Shown here piece by piece: positions 19,459 through 26,875 of a stretch of 64,000 bases of DNA. Origin of the DNA: JACCZX01 sp963807155 (GTDB lineage Bacteria > Pseudomonadota > Gammaproteobacteria > Burkholderiales > Burkholderiaceae_F); the NCBI GenBank assembly GCA_963807155.1, contig CAWEAZ010000020.1:13297-77296 (forward strand), in the 5' to 3' direction. The position numbers were made by a program, and so were the translations under genes. The notes under the pieces were generated by a model. The model had not been told where the DNA came from, did not search any database, and was given only the letters and a program-made list of their open reading frames with translations. Position 1 is the first letter of the stretch; every line of letters starts with the position of its first letter.

Positions 19459-19488
19459 AAGGGGCGAGTAAACCCTCGCCCCTTTTTT
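19459..19488 (+). terminator. Intrinsic terminator after the glycine-zipper gene
   Basis: AAGGGGCGAG (19459-19468) pairs with CTCGCCCCTT (19475-19484) around a six-base loop, followed by a run of six T (19483-19488). Confidence 0.93.
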
Positions 19489-19647
19489 ATGAACGCTGAC
19501 GACACAAGCAAGGAGCGAAACCGCAAGCGTGTCGGCGTTTACGATCGGCCCGCCAGTGCCGATCGGTTTCGCAATCTTCGAGTATGGGTATTGGTGTTCG
19601 CCGCGGCAGCGAGCGTGGCCAGCCTCTATTTTTTCTTCAGCGGTTAA
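19489..19647 (+). CDS. 52-residue single-pass membrane protein
   Basis: ATG at 19489 directly follows the T-run of the terminator. The peptide is a charged N-terminus (NADDTSKERNRKRVGVYDRP) followed by RFRN and one hydrophobic helix, VWVLVFAAAASVASLYFFF, ending SG. The positive-inside pattern indicates an N-in, C-out orientation. No Shine-Dalgarno is visible because the terminator stem precedes the start, so translation would need a leaderless or read-through transcript. The stop lies 4 bases from the end of the convergent GST gene. I do not recognise a family; the clean charged-head plus membrane-tail plan argues for a real gene. Confidence 0.5.
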   Translation: MNADDTSKERNRKRVGVYDRPASADRFRNLRVWVLVFAAAASVASLYFFFSG

Positions 19648-19651
19648 TCAC

Positions 19652-20339
19652 TCAGCGTCGTTCGTACTGCTTGGCGCCGAATAGCGTTTCTTTCTCTTTG
19701 TCAGTCGATCGGCTTACGCCGATCCGCCAGCACCTGCACACCGCGCTTGACCGCAGGGCGGGAATCGATTGAGTCATACCAGCGCTTGACGTTCGGATAG
19801 TCGGCCAGATCGACGCCCTGATTCGGGTGTGAGCGCGTCCAGGGAAAGATCGCCATGTCGGCGATCGAGTATTCGTACGCAAAGTATTTGGCTTCACCCA
19901 GTCGGCGGTCCATCACCGCGTAGAGCCGTTTCGCTTCGTTGGTGTAACGATTGATCGCGTACTCGATTTTCTCCGGCGCGTAGTTGCGAAAGTGGTGTGC
20001 CTGACCGAACATCGGTCCGACGCCGCCCATCTGGAACATCAGCCACTGCAATGCGATGTATTTACCGCGCACATCGGTCGGCAGAAATTTGCCGGTTTTG
20101 GCGGCGAGATACAACAGAATGGCGCCGGATTCGAAGATCGAGATCGGCTTGCCGTCGGGTCCGTCGGAATCGACGATCGCCGGCATCTTGTTGTTCGGGC
20201 TGATCTTCAGAAATTCCGGCTCGAACTGGTCGCCTGCGCCGATATCGATCGGGTGCACGTTGTACGGCAGCGCACATTCCTCGAGCATGATGTGGATTTT
20301 GTGGCCGTTCGGTGTAGGCCACGTGTAAAGGTCGATCAT
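19652..20339 (-). CDS. Glutathione S-transferase (YfcG/YghU-like), frame break at C-terminus
   Basis: ATG at 20337-20339, overlapping the acyl-CoA dehydrogenase stop (ATGA). The thioredoxin-like domain starts MIDLYTWPTPNGHKIHIMLE, in which TPNG replaces the usual Ser/Cys site as in Nu-class GSTs; NNKMPAIVD gives the cis-Pro and FESGAILLYLA binds glutathione. The helical C-terminal half includes YSIADMAIFPWTR. This class has glutathione-disulfide reductase activity. The frame ends early at 19701 after DRRKP; the expected tail DKEKETLFGAKQYERR lies one base out of frame to 19652, so a one-base error near 19702-19708 is likely, here not in an obvious homopolymer. Confidence 0.83.
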
Positions 20340-21559
20340 TGATTGCCTCCTGCCTTGCCCAGCTCAACTTTTGCAATCGCGTTGCGATGAACCTCATCGG
20401 GCCCATCGGCCAGCCGTAGTGTGCGCGAGTGCGCGTACGCGTACGCCAACGGAAAGTCGTCGCACACGCCGCCGCCACCATGTGCCTGGATCGCCCAATC
20501 GATAACGTCGCACGCAACGTTGGGCGCTACAACCTTGATCATCGCGATCTCGGCCTTCGCGGCCTTGTTCCCGACGGTGTCCATCATCCATGCCGCCTTC
20601 AGTGTCAACAGGCGCGCTTGATCGATCCGACAGCGAGCCTCGGCGATCCGCTCTTGCCAGACGGTTTGGCGCGCAACTGCGGAGCCGAAAGCAACACGGC
20701 TCGACAGACGCCGGCACATCAGCTCGAGCGCGCGCTCGGCGAGACCGATCGAACGCATGCAATGATGAATGCGCCCCGGCCCCAGGCGGCCTTGCGCAAT
20801 TTCGAAGCCGCGACCTTCGCCGAGCATCAGGTTGGCTGCCGGCACTCGCACATTCTTGAAGTCGATTTCCATGTGACCGTGCGGCGCGTCGTCGTAACCG
20901 AACACGCTGAGCGGCCGCATTACGTTGATGCCAGGCGTGTCCGACGGCACCAGGATCATCGACTGCTGCGAATGCCGAGGAGCTTCGGGATCGGTCTTGC
21001 CCATCACGATGTAGATGCGGCAGCGCGGATCTCCCGCGCCCGAGATCCACCACTTGCGGCCGTTGATCACGTAGTCATCGCCGTCGCGCACGATCGACGT
21101 CTGAATGTTGGTGGCATCGCTCGACGCCACCGCGGGCTCGGTCATCACGAACGCCGAGCGAATCTCGCCCGCAAGCAGCGGTTTTAACCATTGCTGCTTG
21201 TGCGCATCGCTGCCGTAGCGCTCGATCGTTTCCATGTTGCCGGTATCGGGCGCCGAACAGTTGAACACTTCAGGCGCCCATGGAACTCGGCCCATCGATT
21301 CGGCAAGCGGTGCGTATTCGAGATTCGTCAGCCCCGCGCCATGCGAAGACTGCGGAAGAAACAGGTTCCATAATCCAGCCGCTTTGGCTTTCGGCTTCAA
21401 CTCCTCGATCAGCGTGGTCGGGGTCCAGCGCGCGCCGCGCTTGGTGTTTTCTTCGATCTCATCGTGGAAGCGCCGCTCGTTCGGATACACGTGTTGCTGC
21501 ATGAACGAATCGACGCGCTCGCGCAGCTGCTGAACTTTCGGCGAATAGTCGAATTGCAT
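20336..21559 (-). CDS. Acyl-CoA dehydrogenase (ACAD10/11-like)
   Basis: ATG at 21557-21559 (MQFDYSPKVQQLRERVDSFM) gives 407 residues. Features: FVMTEPAVASSDATNIQTSI is the FAD/substrate-binding region, WWISGAGDPRC follows, FGSAVARQTVWQERIAEA is in the C-terminal helix bundle and IQAHGGGGVCDDFPLA precedes the final arginine helix. Family role: FAD-dependent alpha,beta-dehydrogenation of acyl-CoA, passing electrons to ETF. ACAD10/11-type enzymes often occur near an APH-like kinase gene, and one is found at 24532-25572. Translationally coupled to the GST gene downstream; divergent from the quinone reductase at 21630. Confidence 0.9.
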   Translation of the reverse strand: MQFDYSPKVQQLRERVDSFMQQHVYPNERRFHDEIEENTKRGARWTPTTLIEELKPKAKAAGLWNLFLPQSSHGAGLTNLEYAPLAESMGRVPWAPEVFNCSAPDTGNMETIERYGSDAHKQQWLKPLLAGEIRSAFVMTEPAVASSDATNIQTSIVRDGDDYVINGRKWWISGAGDPRCRIYIVMGKTDPEAPRHSQQSMILVPSDTPGINVMRPLSVFGYDDAPHGHMEIDFKNVRVPAANLMLGEGRGFEIAQGRLGPGRIHHCMRSIGLAERALELMCRRLSSRVAFGSAVARQTVWQERIAEARCRIDQARLLTLKAAWMMDTVGNKAAKAEIAMIKVVAPNVACDVIDWAIQAHGGGGVCDDFPLAYAYAHSRTLRLADGPDEVHRNAIAKVELGKAGGNQ

Positions 21560-21629
21560 TTGCGCAGAATAGCTCAGCGCAGCGGACGCCGGCTCGCGCG
21601 TCACCGTGCCACGGTTTAAAGTGCGGGCG

Positions 21630-22604
21630 ATGAAAGCAATTCAGTGCGTCGAGTGGGGTGATCCCGACAAACTCGTACTGTCCGAGCTGCCGTTGCCGGA
21701 ACCCGGTGCGGCGCAGGTGCGCATTCGGATCGCCGCGGCTGGAGTTAATTTCCCCGACGCGTTGATCGTGCAAAAGAAATACCAGCTTCAACCGAAGCTG
21801 CCGTTCGTGCCCGGTACCGAAGTCGCCGGAACCGTCGACGCCGTCGGCGACGGCGTCACGCACTTGAAGGTGGGCGATCGCGTCATCGCGTTTGTCGGTG
21901 TTGGCGGCTTTGCGGAGTACGTTTGCGCTCCGGCCGCGTTGGCCATCGCGATACCCGATGGAGTCAGTGATGAAGTGGCAGCCGCATTCACGCTGACGTA
22001 CGCAACGTCGCATCATGCGCTGTTCGATCGCGGGCAACTGAAGGCCGGCGAGACGCTGCTGGTGCTCGGCGCCGGTGGCGGAGTTGGGTTGGCCGCCGTC
22101 GAGCTTGGCAAGGTCGCAGGCGCGCGTGTGATTGCTGCGGCGTCGAGCGCGGATAAGCTTGCTGCAGCGAAGGAGCACGGCGCCGACGAGTTGATCGACT
22201 ATTCGACTGCCGACCTGCGCGCAGCGGTTAAGGAACTGACCGGCGGCAACGGTGCGGATGTGATTTACGATCCTGTCGGCGGTCCCGGCACCGAAGCCGC
22301 GGTGCGCTCACTCGCATGGCGCGGGCGGCTGTTGATTGTCGGTTTTGCGCAAGGTGAGATTCCGCAGATCCCGGCCAATCTATTGTTGTTGAAAGGCGCA
22401 TCGGCGGTCGGGCTGTTCTGGGGCGAATTTGCGAAGCGGGAACCGAAAGCGAATTTTGCGATGTTGAAAGAGCTGTTCGCGTGGTTGAAGGAGGGCAAGT
22501 TGAAGCCGCATGTGTCGCACGTGTATCCATTGGCCGAGACGCCGCGAGCGCTCGAAGCGCTATTGGCTCGCAATGTGGTCGGCAAGCTGGTGGTTCGCCC
22601 TTGA
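21630..22604 (+). CDS. NADPH:quinone oxidoreductase, zinc-free MDR family
   Basis: ATG 21630 (MKAIQCVEWGDPDKLVLSEL). 324 residues of the medium-chain dehydrogenase fold: GroES-like domain with FPDALIVQKKYQ and PFVPGTEVAGTV, then the Rossmann domain with LVLGAGGGVGLAAVELGKVA (GxGGxG) and VIYDPVGGPGTEAAVRSL. The catalytic-zinc ligands of alcohol dehydrogenases are absent, which places it in the quinone oxidoreductase group using NADPH. Likely cytosolic reduction of quinones or enoyl-type substrates. It lies divergent to the acyl-CoA dehydrogenase with a 70-base shared promoter region, and 11 bases before the SRPBCC gene. Confidence 0.88.
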   Translation: MKAIQCVEWGDPDKLVLSELPLPEPGAAQVRIRIAAAGVNFPDALIVQKKYQLQPKLPFVPGTEVAGTVDAVGDGVTHLKVGDRVIAFVGVGGFAEYVCAPAALAIAIPDGVSDEVAAAFTLTYATSHHALFDRGQLKAGETLLVLGAGGGVGLAAVELGKVAGARVIAAASSADKLAAAKEHGADELIDYSTADLRAAVKELTGGNGADVIYDPVGGPGTEAAVRSLAWRGRLLIVGFAQGEIPQIPANLLLLKGASAVGLFWGEFAKREPKANFAMLKELFAWLKEGKLKPHVSHVYPLAETPRALEALLARNVVGKLVVRP

Positions 22605-22615
22605 GGATGAAACAG

Positions 22616-23179
22616 ATGAAAGTGTTAGCCGCGCTAGTTCTTGTTGCGTGCATTGGCATTGCCAGCGCCGCAGAGCGCAGCATCGACAAGTCGGTCGTAG
22701 TGCCTGCAACGCTCGATCAGACGTGGGATGCGTGGACCACGCGCGAGGGCATTACCAGCTTCTTTGCGCCCGACGCGAAGATCGAGCCAAGAGTCGGTGG
22801 AGCGTTTCACATTTACATCAACCCGCTGGCCGAGCCGGGAATGAAGGGTGCCGATGACATGCGATTCATGGCGCTGCAGCCGAAGCAGATGCTGTCGTTC
22901 GACTGGAACGCGCCACCTCATCTTCCCGCAGCGCGGCAGCAGAGAACGTTCGTCGTGCTTCGCTTTGCTCCGGTCAGCGAAAAGGAAACACGCGTCAGCC
23001 TGCATCACACCGGTTGGGGCGAGGGCGGCGAATGGGACAAGACGTTCGCCTATTTCGATCGCGCCTGGGACAACGTGTTGGCGAATCTGAAGAAGCGTTT
23101 CGAAAGCGGTCCGCAGGACTGGAGCGAGTGGATGAAGTCTCTCAGAAAGATGCAAGAGCAGGCCGCGCAGAAGAAGTAG
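22616..23179 (+). CDS. Exported SRPBCC (AHSA1-like) protein
   Basis: The second ATG, 22616, is preferred because GAGGA sits 8-9 bases upstream; another ATG lies at 22607. Residues 1-19 are a signal peptide (MKVLAALVLVACIGIASAA). The mature part is an AHSA1-type START-like fold: SVVVPATLDQTWDAWTTREG, FFAPDAKIEPRVGGAFHIYI, VSLHHTGWGEGGEWDKTFAY and the long C-terminal helix. These proteins bind hydrophobic ligands in a deep cavity; an exported version is less common than the cytosolic one. The stop codon directly abuts the next start. Ligand unknown. Confidence 0.82.
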   Translation: MKVLAALVLVACIGIASAAERSIDKSVVVPATLDQTWDAWTTREGITSFFAPDAKIEPRVGGAFHIYINPLAEPGMKGADDMRFMALQPKQMLSFDWNAPPHLPAARQQRTFVVLRFAPVSEKETRVSLHHTGWGEGGEWDKTFAYFDRAWDNVLANLKKRFESGPQDWSEWMKSLRKMQEQAAQKK

Positions 23180-23449
23180 ATGGCTTATCTGGAGTTCGCA
23201 CCTGCATTGCAGCGGCACGCCGCCGCACCTCCCGTCACGGCACCGGCCGATTCGCTGCAATCACTGCTCTCCGCGGCGTTCGAGCAGCAGCCGGCGCTGC
23301 AAAGTTACGTACTCGACGAGCAAGGTTGTGTGCGCAAGCACGTTGCGGTTTTTCTGAATGGCCAGTTGTTGCACGATCGCAGGCGGCTTGACGTGCCTCT
23401 GGCGCCGGACGACCGCATCTATATTGCACAAGCACTGTCGGGAGGGTGA
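23180..23449 (+). CDS. MoaD/ThiS-like ubiquitin-fold protein
   Basis: ATG 23180 immediately after the preceding stop. 89 residues; pattern SLQSLLSAAFEQQPALQSYVLDEQGCVRKHVAVFLN then DRIYIAQALSGG fits the beta-grasp fold of MoaD and ThiS, ending in the Gly-Gly tail that is adenylated and thiocarboxylated in sulfur-carrier proteins. No molybdopterin or thiamine genes are adjacent; instead a beta-propeller gene follows after one base. This pairing with a BNR-repeat protein suggests a role different from cofactor synthesis, but that is inference. Confidence 0.82.
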   Translation: MAYLEFAPALQRHAAAPPVTAPADSLQSLLSAAFEQQPALQSYVLDEQGCVRKHVAVFLNGQLLHDRRRLDVPLAPDDRIYIAQALSGG

Positions 23450-23450
23450 A

Positions 23451-24530
23451 TTGAGACTTTCGGTGGCAACACGCAAGGGCTTGTTCGAACTATCGCCACG
23501 AAACGGTGCATGGAACGTCGAGGCGTTGCACTTTGTCGGAGAGCCTGTCACCGCGGCGTTGCACGATGCCGCCAACGGCCGGGCGATCGCCGCGCTGAGG
23601 ATGGGACACTTCGGCGTCAAGCTGCGCGTGTCTGATGATCGAGGGAAGAACTGGGAAGAAGTCGCATCACCCGCATATCCACCGAAGCCTGAAGGGATCG
23701 AAGATTCCAATCCGTGGACGCTCGATCAAGTGTGGATCTTCGAGGGTTTTCATGCGAAGTCTCCGCAGCGCTTGTGGGCGGGTACCAATCCCGGTGGACT
23801 ATTTCGCTCGGACGATAGCGGCCGGTCTTGGCAGTTGATCGAAAGCCTGTGGAATATGCCGGAACGCAAACAGTGGTTCGGCGGCGGCTATGACATCCCG
23901 GGCATCCATTCGATTTGCGTGCATCCGGAAGATGCTGACGACATCGTTGTCGGAGTCTCTTGCGGTGGTGCGTGGCGAACACGCGACGGCGGGAAAACGT
24001 GGACCGTGGGCAAGGGCATGCGCGCGACGTTCATGCCTCCCGAAGGGCAATTGAACCCGGTGATTCAGGATCCGCACCGCATCGTTCAATGCGAATCGAG
24101 TCCTGAAGTGCTGTGGACTCAGCATCACTGCGGCATCTGGAAGTCGACCGACCGCGGTGCTAACTGGAGCGAGATCACGACGGCGCGCCCAAGCAACTTC
24201 GGATTCGCAGTCGTGGTCCATCCGCGCGATGCAGACGCAGCGTGGTTCATGCCACTCGTAAGTGACGAAAAGCGCGTGCCGGTTAACGGTAGCGTGGTCG
24301 CGACGCGCACGCGAGACGGCGGCGCGACATTCGATGTGTTGGACGCAGGCCTACCGCAGCGAAATGCTTACGACATGGTGTACCGGCACGGCCTCGACAT
24401 TGCGGCCGACGGCGCGCATCTCGTTGCCGGCTCGACCACCGGATCGTTATGGGTGTCAGACGACAGCGGCGAGTCATGGCAAACGGTCGGCGTCAATCTG
24501 CCGCCGATTTACGCGGTGAGATTTATCTGA
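23451..24530 (+). CDS. BNR/sialidase-like beta-propeller protein
   Basis: A TTG start at 23451 follows GGAGGG at 23441-23446; ATG starts further in would cut the first strand. 359 residues with repeated Asp-box-like segments: VSDDRGKNWEEV, RSDDSGRSWQLI, RTRDGGKTWTVG, KSTDRGANWSEI, RTRDGGATFDVL and VSDDSGESWQTV. Such repeats form the blades of sialidase-type propellers. No signal peptide and no sialidase arginine triad are evident, so a glycosidase label would be misleading. The gene is translationally linked to the MoaD-like gene. Its last base is one base from the convergent phosphotransferase gene. Confidence 0.8.
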   Translation: MRLSVATRKGLFELSPRNGAWNVEALHFVGEPVTAALHDAANGRAIAALRMGHFGVKLRVSDDRGKNWEEVASPAYPPKPEGIEDSNPWTLDQVWIFEGFHAKSPQRLWAGTNPGGLFRSDDSGRSWQLIESLWNMPERKQWFGGGYDIPGIHSICVHPEDADDIVVGVSCGGAWRTRDGGKTWTVGKGMRATFMPPEGQLNPVIQDPHRIVQCESSPEVLWTQHHCGIWKSTDRGANWSEITTARPSNFGFAVVVHPRDADAAWFMPLVSDEKRVPVNGSVVATRTRDGGATFDVLDAGLPQRNAYDMVYRHGLDIAADGAHLVAGSTTGSLWVSDDSGESWQTVGVNLPPIYAVRFI

Positions 24531-24531
24531 C

Positions 24532-25572
24532 TTACGTTCGCTGCGCGTACCGCCAGCCAATTTCCGCCAGCGCTTTCGCTCTCGCACCCGATTGCGCTGC
24601 GTTATCCGAAGAGGCGATACCCTCGGTTGACCGCTTGTAAACGCCCTGCAAAATCGCCGCGATGCGAAACAGGTTGTAGGCAAGGTAGAAATTCCAGTGG
24701 GCAATCGTGCGGCCGGTTCGCTCGATGTAACGCTGCAGATACTCTTCTTCGGTCGGAATGCCGAGCGCTCGATAGTCGAGACCTGCGATGCCGCGAAACG
24801 CGCCCGGCGGGATATGCCAGCTCATGCAGTGATACGAAAAGTCCGCGAGCGGATGGCCGAGTGTCGATAGCTCCCAATCGAGCACCGCAATGACGCGCGG
24901 CTCGGTCGGATGAAAGATCAGATTGTCCATTCGATAGTCGCCGTGCACGACAGTGGTTTCACCGCCCGGTGGAATGTGCTGCGGCAACCATTCGATCAAA
25001 CGGTTCATTGCGTCGACCGATTCGGTTTCGGAAGCTCGGTATTGCTTGCTCCAGCGGCCGATCTGCCGCTCGAAGTAGTTACCGATCTTGCCGAAGTCGG
25101 CGAGGCCGGCACGCTCAACGTCGACCGCGTGCAGTTGAGCGATCACGCGATTCATCTCGTCGTAGATCGCTGTGCGATCGGCTGGCGCCAGGTCGGGAAG
25201 CGCCTGCTCCCAGAAGATACGGCCTTCGACGTGCTGCATCACAAAGAATGCGCGGCCGATCACCGATTCGTCTTCGACGAGCAGCAGCGTGCGAGGTACT
25301 GGTATTCCGTGTGCCGCGAGCGCGGTCATCACGCGGAACTCGCGCTCGATCGCGTGCGCGGACGGCAGCAGTTTTGCCACCGGTCCCGGCTTGCTGCGCA
25401 TCACGTAGTTCGCGGTGGGTGTCGAAAGCAAGTACGTAGGATTCGATTGACCGCCCTGGAATTGCTTGACGTCAAGCGGGCCGCGAAAATCCGGCAGATG
25501 CGCCTGCAGGTAGGTTGCTAACTTGGCGCGATCGAAATCATGGCGTGCGGTGACTTCACCAAGCTGGCTCAT
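24532..25572 (-). CDS. APH-family phosphotransferase (ACAD10/11 kinase-like)
   Basis: The ATG at 25570-25572 overlaps the stop of the CoA-transferase (ATGA). The frame is open further upstream only because of a frame error in that neighbour, so the visible long fusion is not real. 346 residues of the aminoglycoside phosphotransferase/choline kinase fold: FQGGQSNPTYLL, catalytic loop VVHGDYRMDNLIF and metal-binding VLDWELSTLG. This branch occurs beside or fused to acyl-CoA dehydrogenases (ACAD10/11), where phosphorylation of hydroxyacyl-CoA is a known activity. With the acyl-CoA dehydrogenase at 20336 and the CoA-transferase this suggests hydroxy- or branched fatty acid catabolism. Confidence 0.85.
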   Translation of the reverse strand: MSQLGEVTARHDFDRAKLATYLQAHLPDFRGPLDVKQFQGGQSNPTYLLSTPTANYVMRSKPGPVAKLLPSAHAIEREFRVMTALAAHGIPVPRTLLLVEDESVIGRAFFVMQHVEGRIFWEQALPDLAPADRTAIYDEMNRVIAQLHAVDVERAGLADFGKIGNYFERQIGRWSKQYRASETESVDAMNRLIEWLPQHIPPGGETTVVHGDYRMDNLIFHPTEPRVIAVLDWELSTLGHPLADFSYHCMSWHIPPGAFRGIAGLDYRALGIPTEEEYLQRYIERTGRTIAHWNFYLAYNLFRIAAILQGVYKRSTEGIASSDNAAQSGARAKALAEIGWRYAQRT

Positions 25573-26875
25573 TTGACAACGCCGGCCATGGCAAGGCGCC
25601 GTGAGTCGGCGGACGAGTATCCAAGCTCGGTCATCAACTCTGAGGTGTGTTCTCCATGAGCGGGAGCCGAGCGCGTGACGCCAGTTGGGCGGCGCCATCT
25701 GCGCCAGCGGCCCGACCTCGGACACGCCGCGCTCTTTGTGCACGAGGTTGCGCGCCAGATGGTGCGGATGCGAGAGCGCTTCCGCGGGCGTCAACACCGG
25801 TGTAACGCACGCATCAACGGGCTCGAACACCTTAAGCCAGTGCTCGAGGGGGTACTCGGCAATGCGCTGCGCGACCAGCTCGATCGTCTCAATCGCCGAA
25901 GGCGAACCGGGCGCTTCGCCCAGCTCCCAGTGCCGTGATTTCAGTTCACTCAATCCCGCCGCTTCGCAAAACGCCTGCCAGAACTTCAGCTCCAGCGCAC
26001 CAAGCGCCAGGTGATGCCGATCCGATGTCTGATAAATCTGATAGCAAGCGACGCCGCCCGTCAGCAAGGTCTGTTCGGCTACAGGATCAACGCCACTGTC
26101 GACGCTGGCATGCGGAAACAGGTGGTGCGCGAGCAGGCCATCGGTCATCGCGACGTCGACGTGCACTCCCTGGCCGCTGCGCTGCGCGCCGAGCATGGCA
26201 ATCAGCGTCGTTGCGAGCGCAGACAGTGTTCCGCCCAACAGATCGCCGATCTGCAGATTGGGAATTGCGAGCTTGCCGCCGGCGCGGATCTGATCGAGCA
26301 CGCCTGTCATCGCCATGTAATTCAAGATCGTGACCGGCGCGCTGCGACAGCGGGCCATGCTGACCGTACCCTGATAGCGAACACAGCACCAGGCGCGGGT
26401 TACGTGCGTGCAGCGTTGCCCAGCCGAGTGAAAGCCGATCGAGCACACCGGGACGAAAGCCTTCGATCAGCGCGTCGGCCCGGTCGACCAATCGCAGCAG
26501 GACCTCTCGACCGTCTGCCGATTTCAAGTCGATTGCGATCGAGCGCTTGCCACGATTCACCGCTTCGAACGCCGGGTTGACCGTCTTGCCTCCATCAAGC
26601 GTAATGGTCGGCGGAAAGTTGCGCATGTAATCGCCGGCACCGGTGTCTTCGACCTTGATCACATCGGCGCCGAAGTCGACGAAGTGCATCGTTGCCGCTG
26701 GCCCCGGCAATAGCCGCGTCATGTCAATGATCGTCAAACCTTCAAGAGGGAGGGACGAGGCACCCTGAGCGCTGCGCGCCGTCCCGCCAAGCGGGCTCAT
26801 TTGATCCCTCGCGCTGCGCGCGGTCCCTCCGGGAGGGACTGCGCCCTCCTTCGGGCGGCCGGGCGGAGGGCTCAT
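25569..26875 (-). CDS. CaiB/BaiF family III CoA-transferase (AMACR-like), two frame breaks
   Basis: Core signatures: EGLTIIDMTRLLPGPAATMH, VNRGKRSIAIDLKS, LIEGFRPGVLDRL and GHDLNYMAMTG, which holds the catalytic Asp/His region of alpha-methylacyl-CoA racemase relatives. These enzymes either transfer CoA between acids or epimerise 2-methylacyl-CoA. The frame is broken at AA 26324-26325 and at GGG 25662-25664; removing one base each yields a protein ending AMAGVVK at 25569. The start is uncertain: ATG 26875 overlaps the yheS stop, but the first 40 residues are Gly/Ala/Arg-rich and are encoded by palindromic repeats. ATG 26800 is an alternative. The family core begins only at about 26755. Confidence 0.8.
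26769..26839. repeat. REP-like palindromic repeats at the CoA-transferase 5' end
   Basis: Two direct copies of a 20-base unit (26769-26788 and 26811-26830; three differences, for example GCGCTGCGCGCCGTCCCGCC) lie 42 bases apart. Each is followed by a hairpin: CCCGC-CAA-GCGGG (about 26784-26796) and GTCCCTC-CGG-GAGGGAC (26823-26839). On the coding strand both encode GGTARSA. Confidence 0.7.

Noticed and set aside
23451..24530. True sialidase
   Set aside because: Asp boxes are present but the catalytic Arg triad, Tyr/Glu pair and signal peptide are not seen.
24532..26448. A CoA-transferase/kinase fusion of 638 residues
   Set aside because: The CoA-transferase C-terminus with a proper stop at 25569 appears after correcting one base, and the kinase has its own overlapping ATG at 25572.
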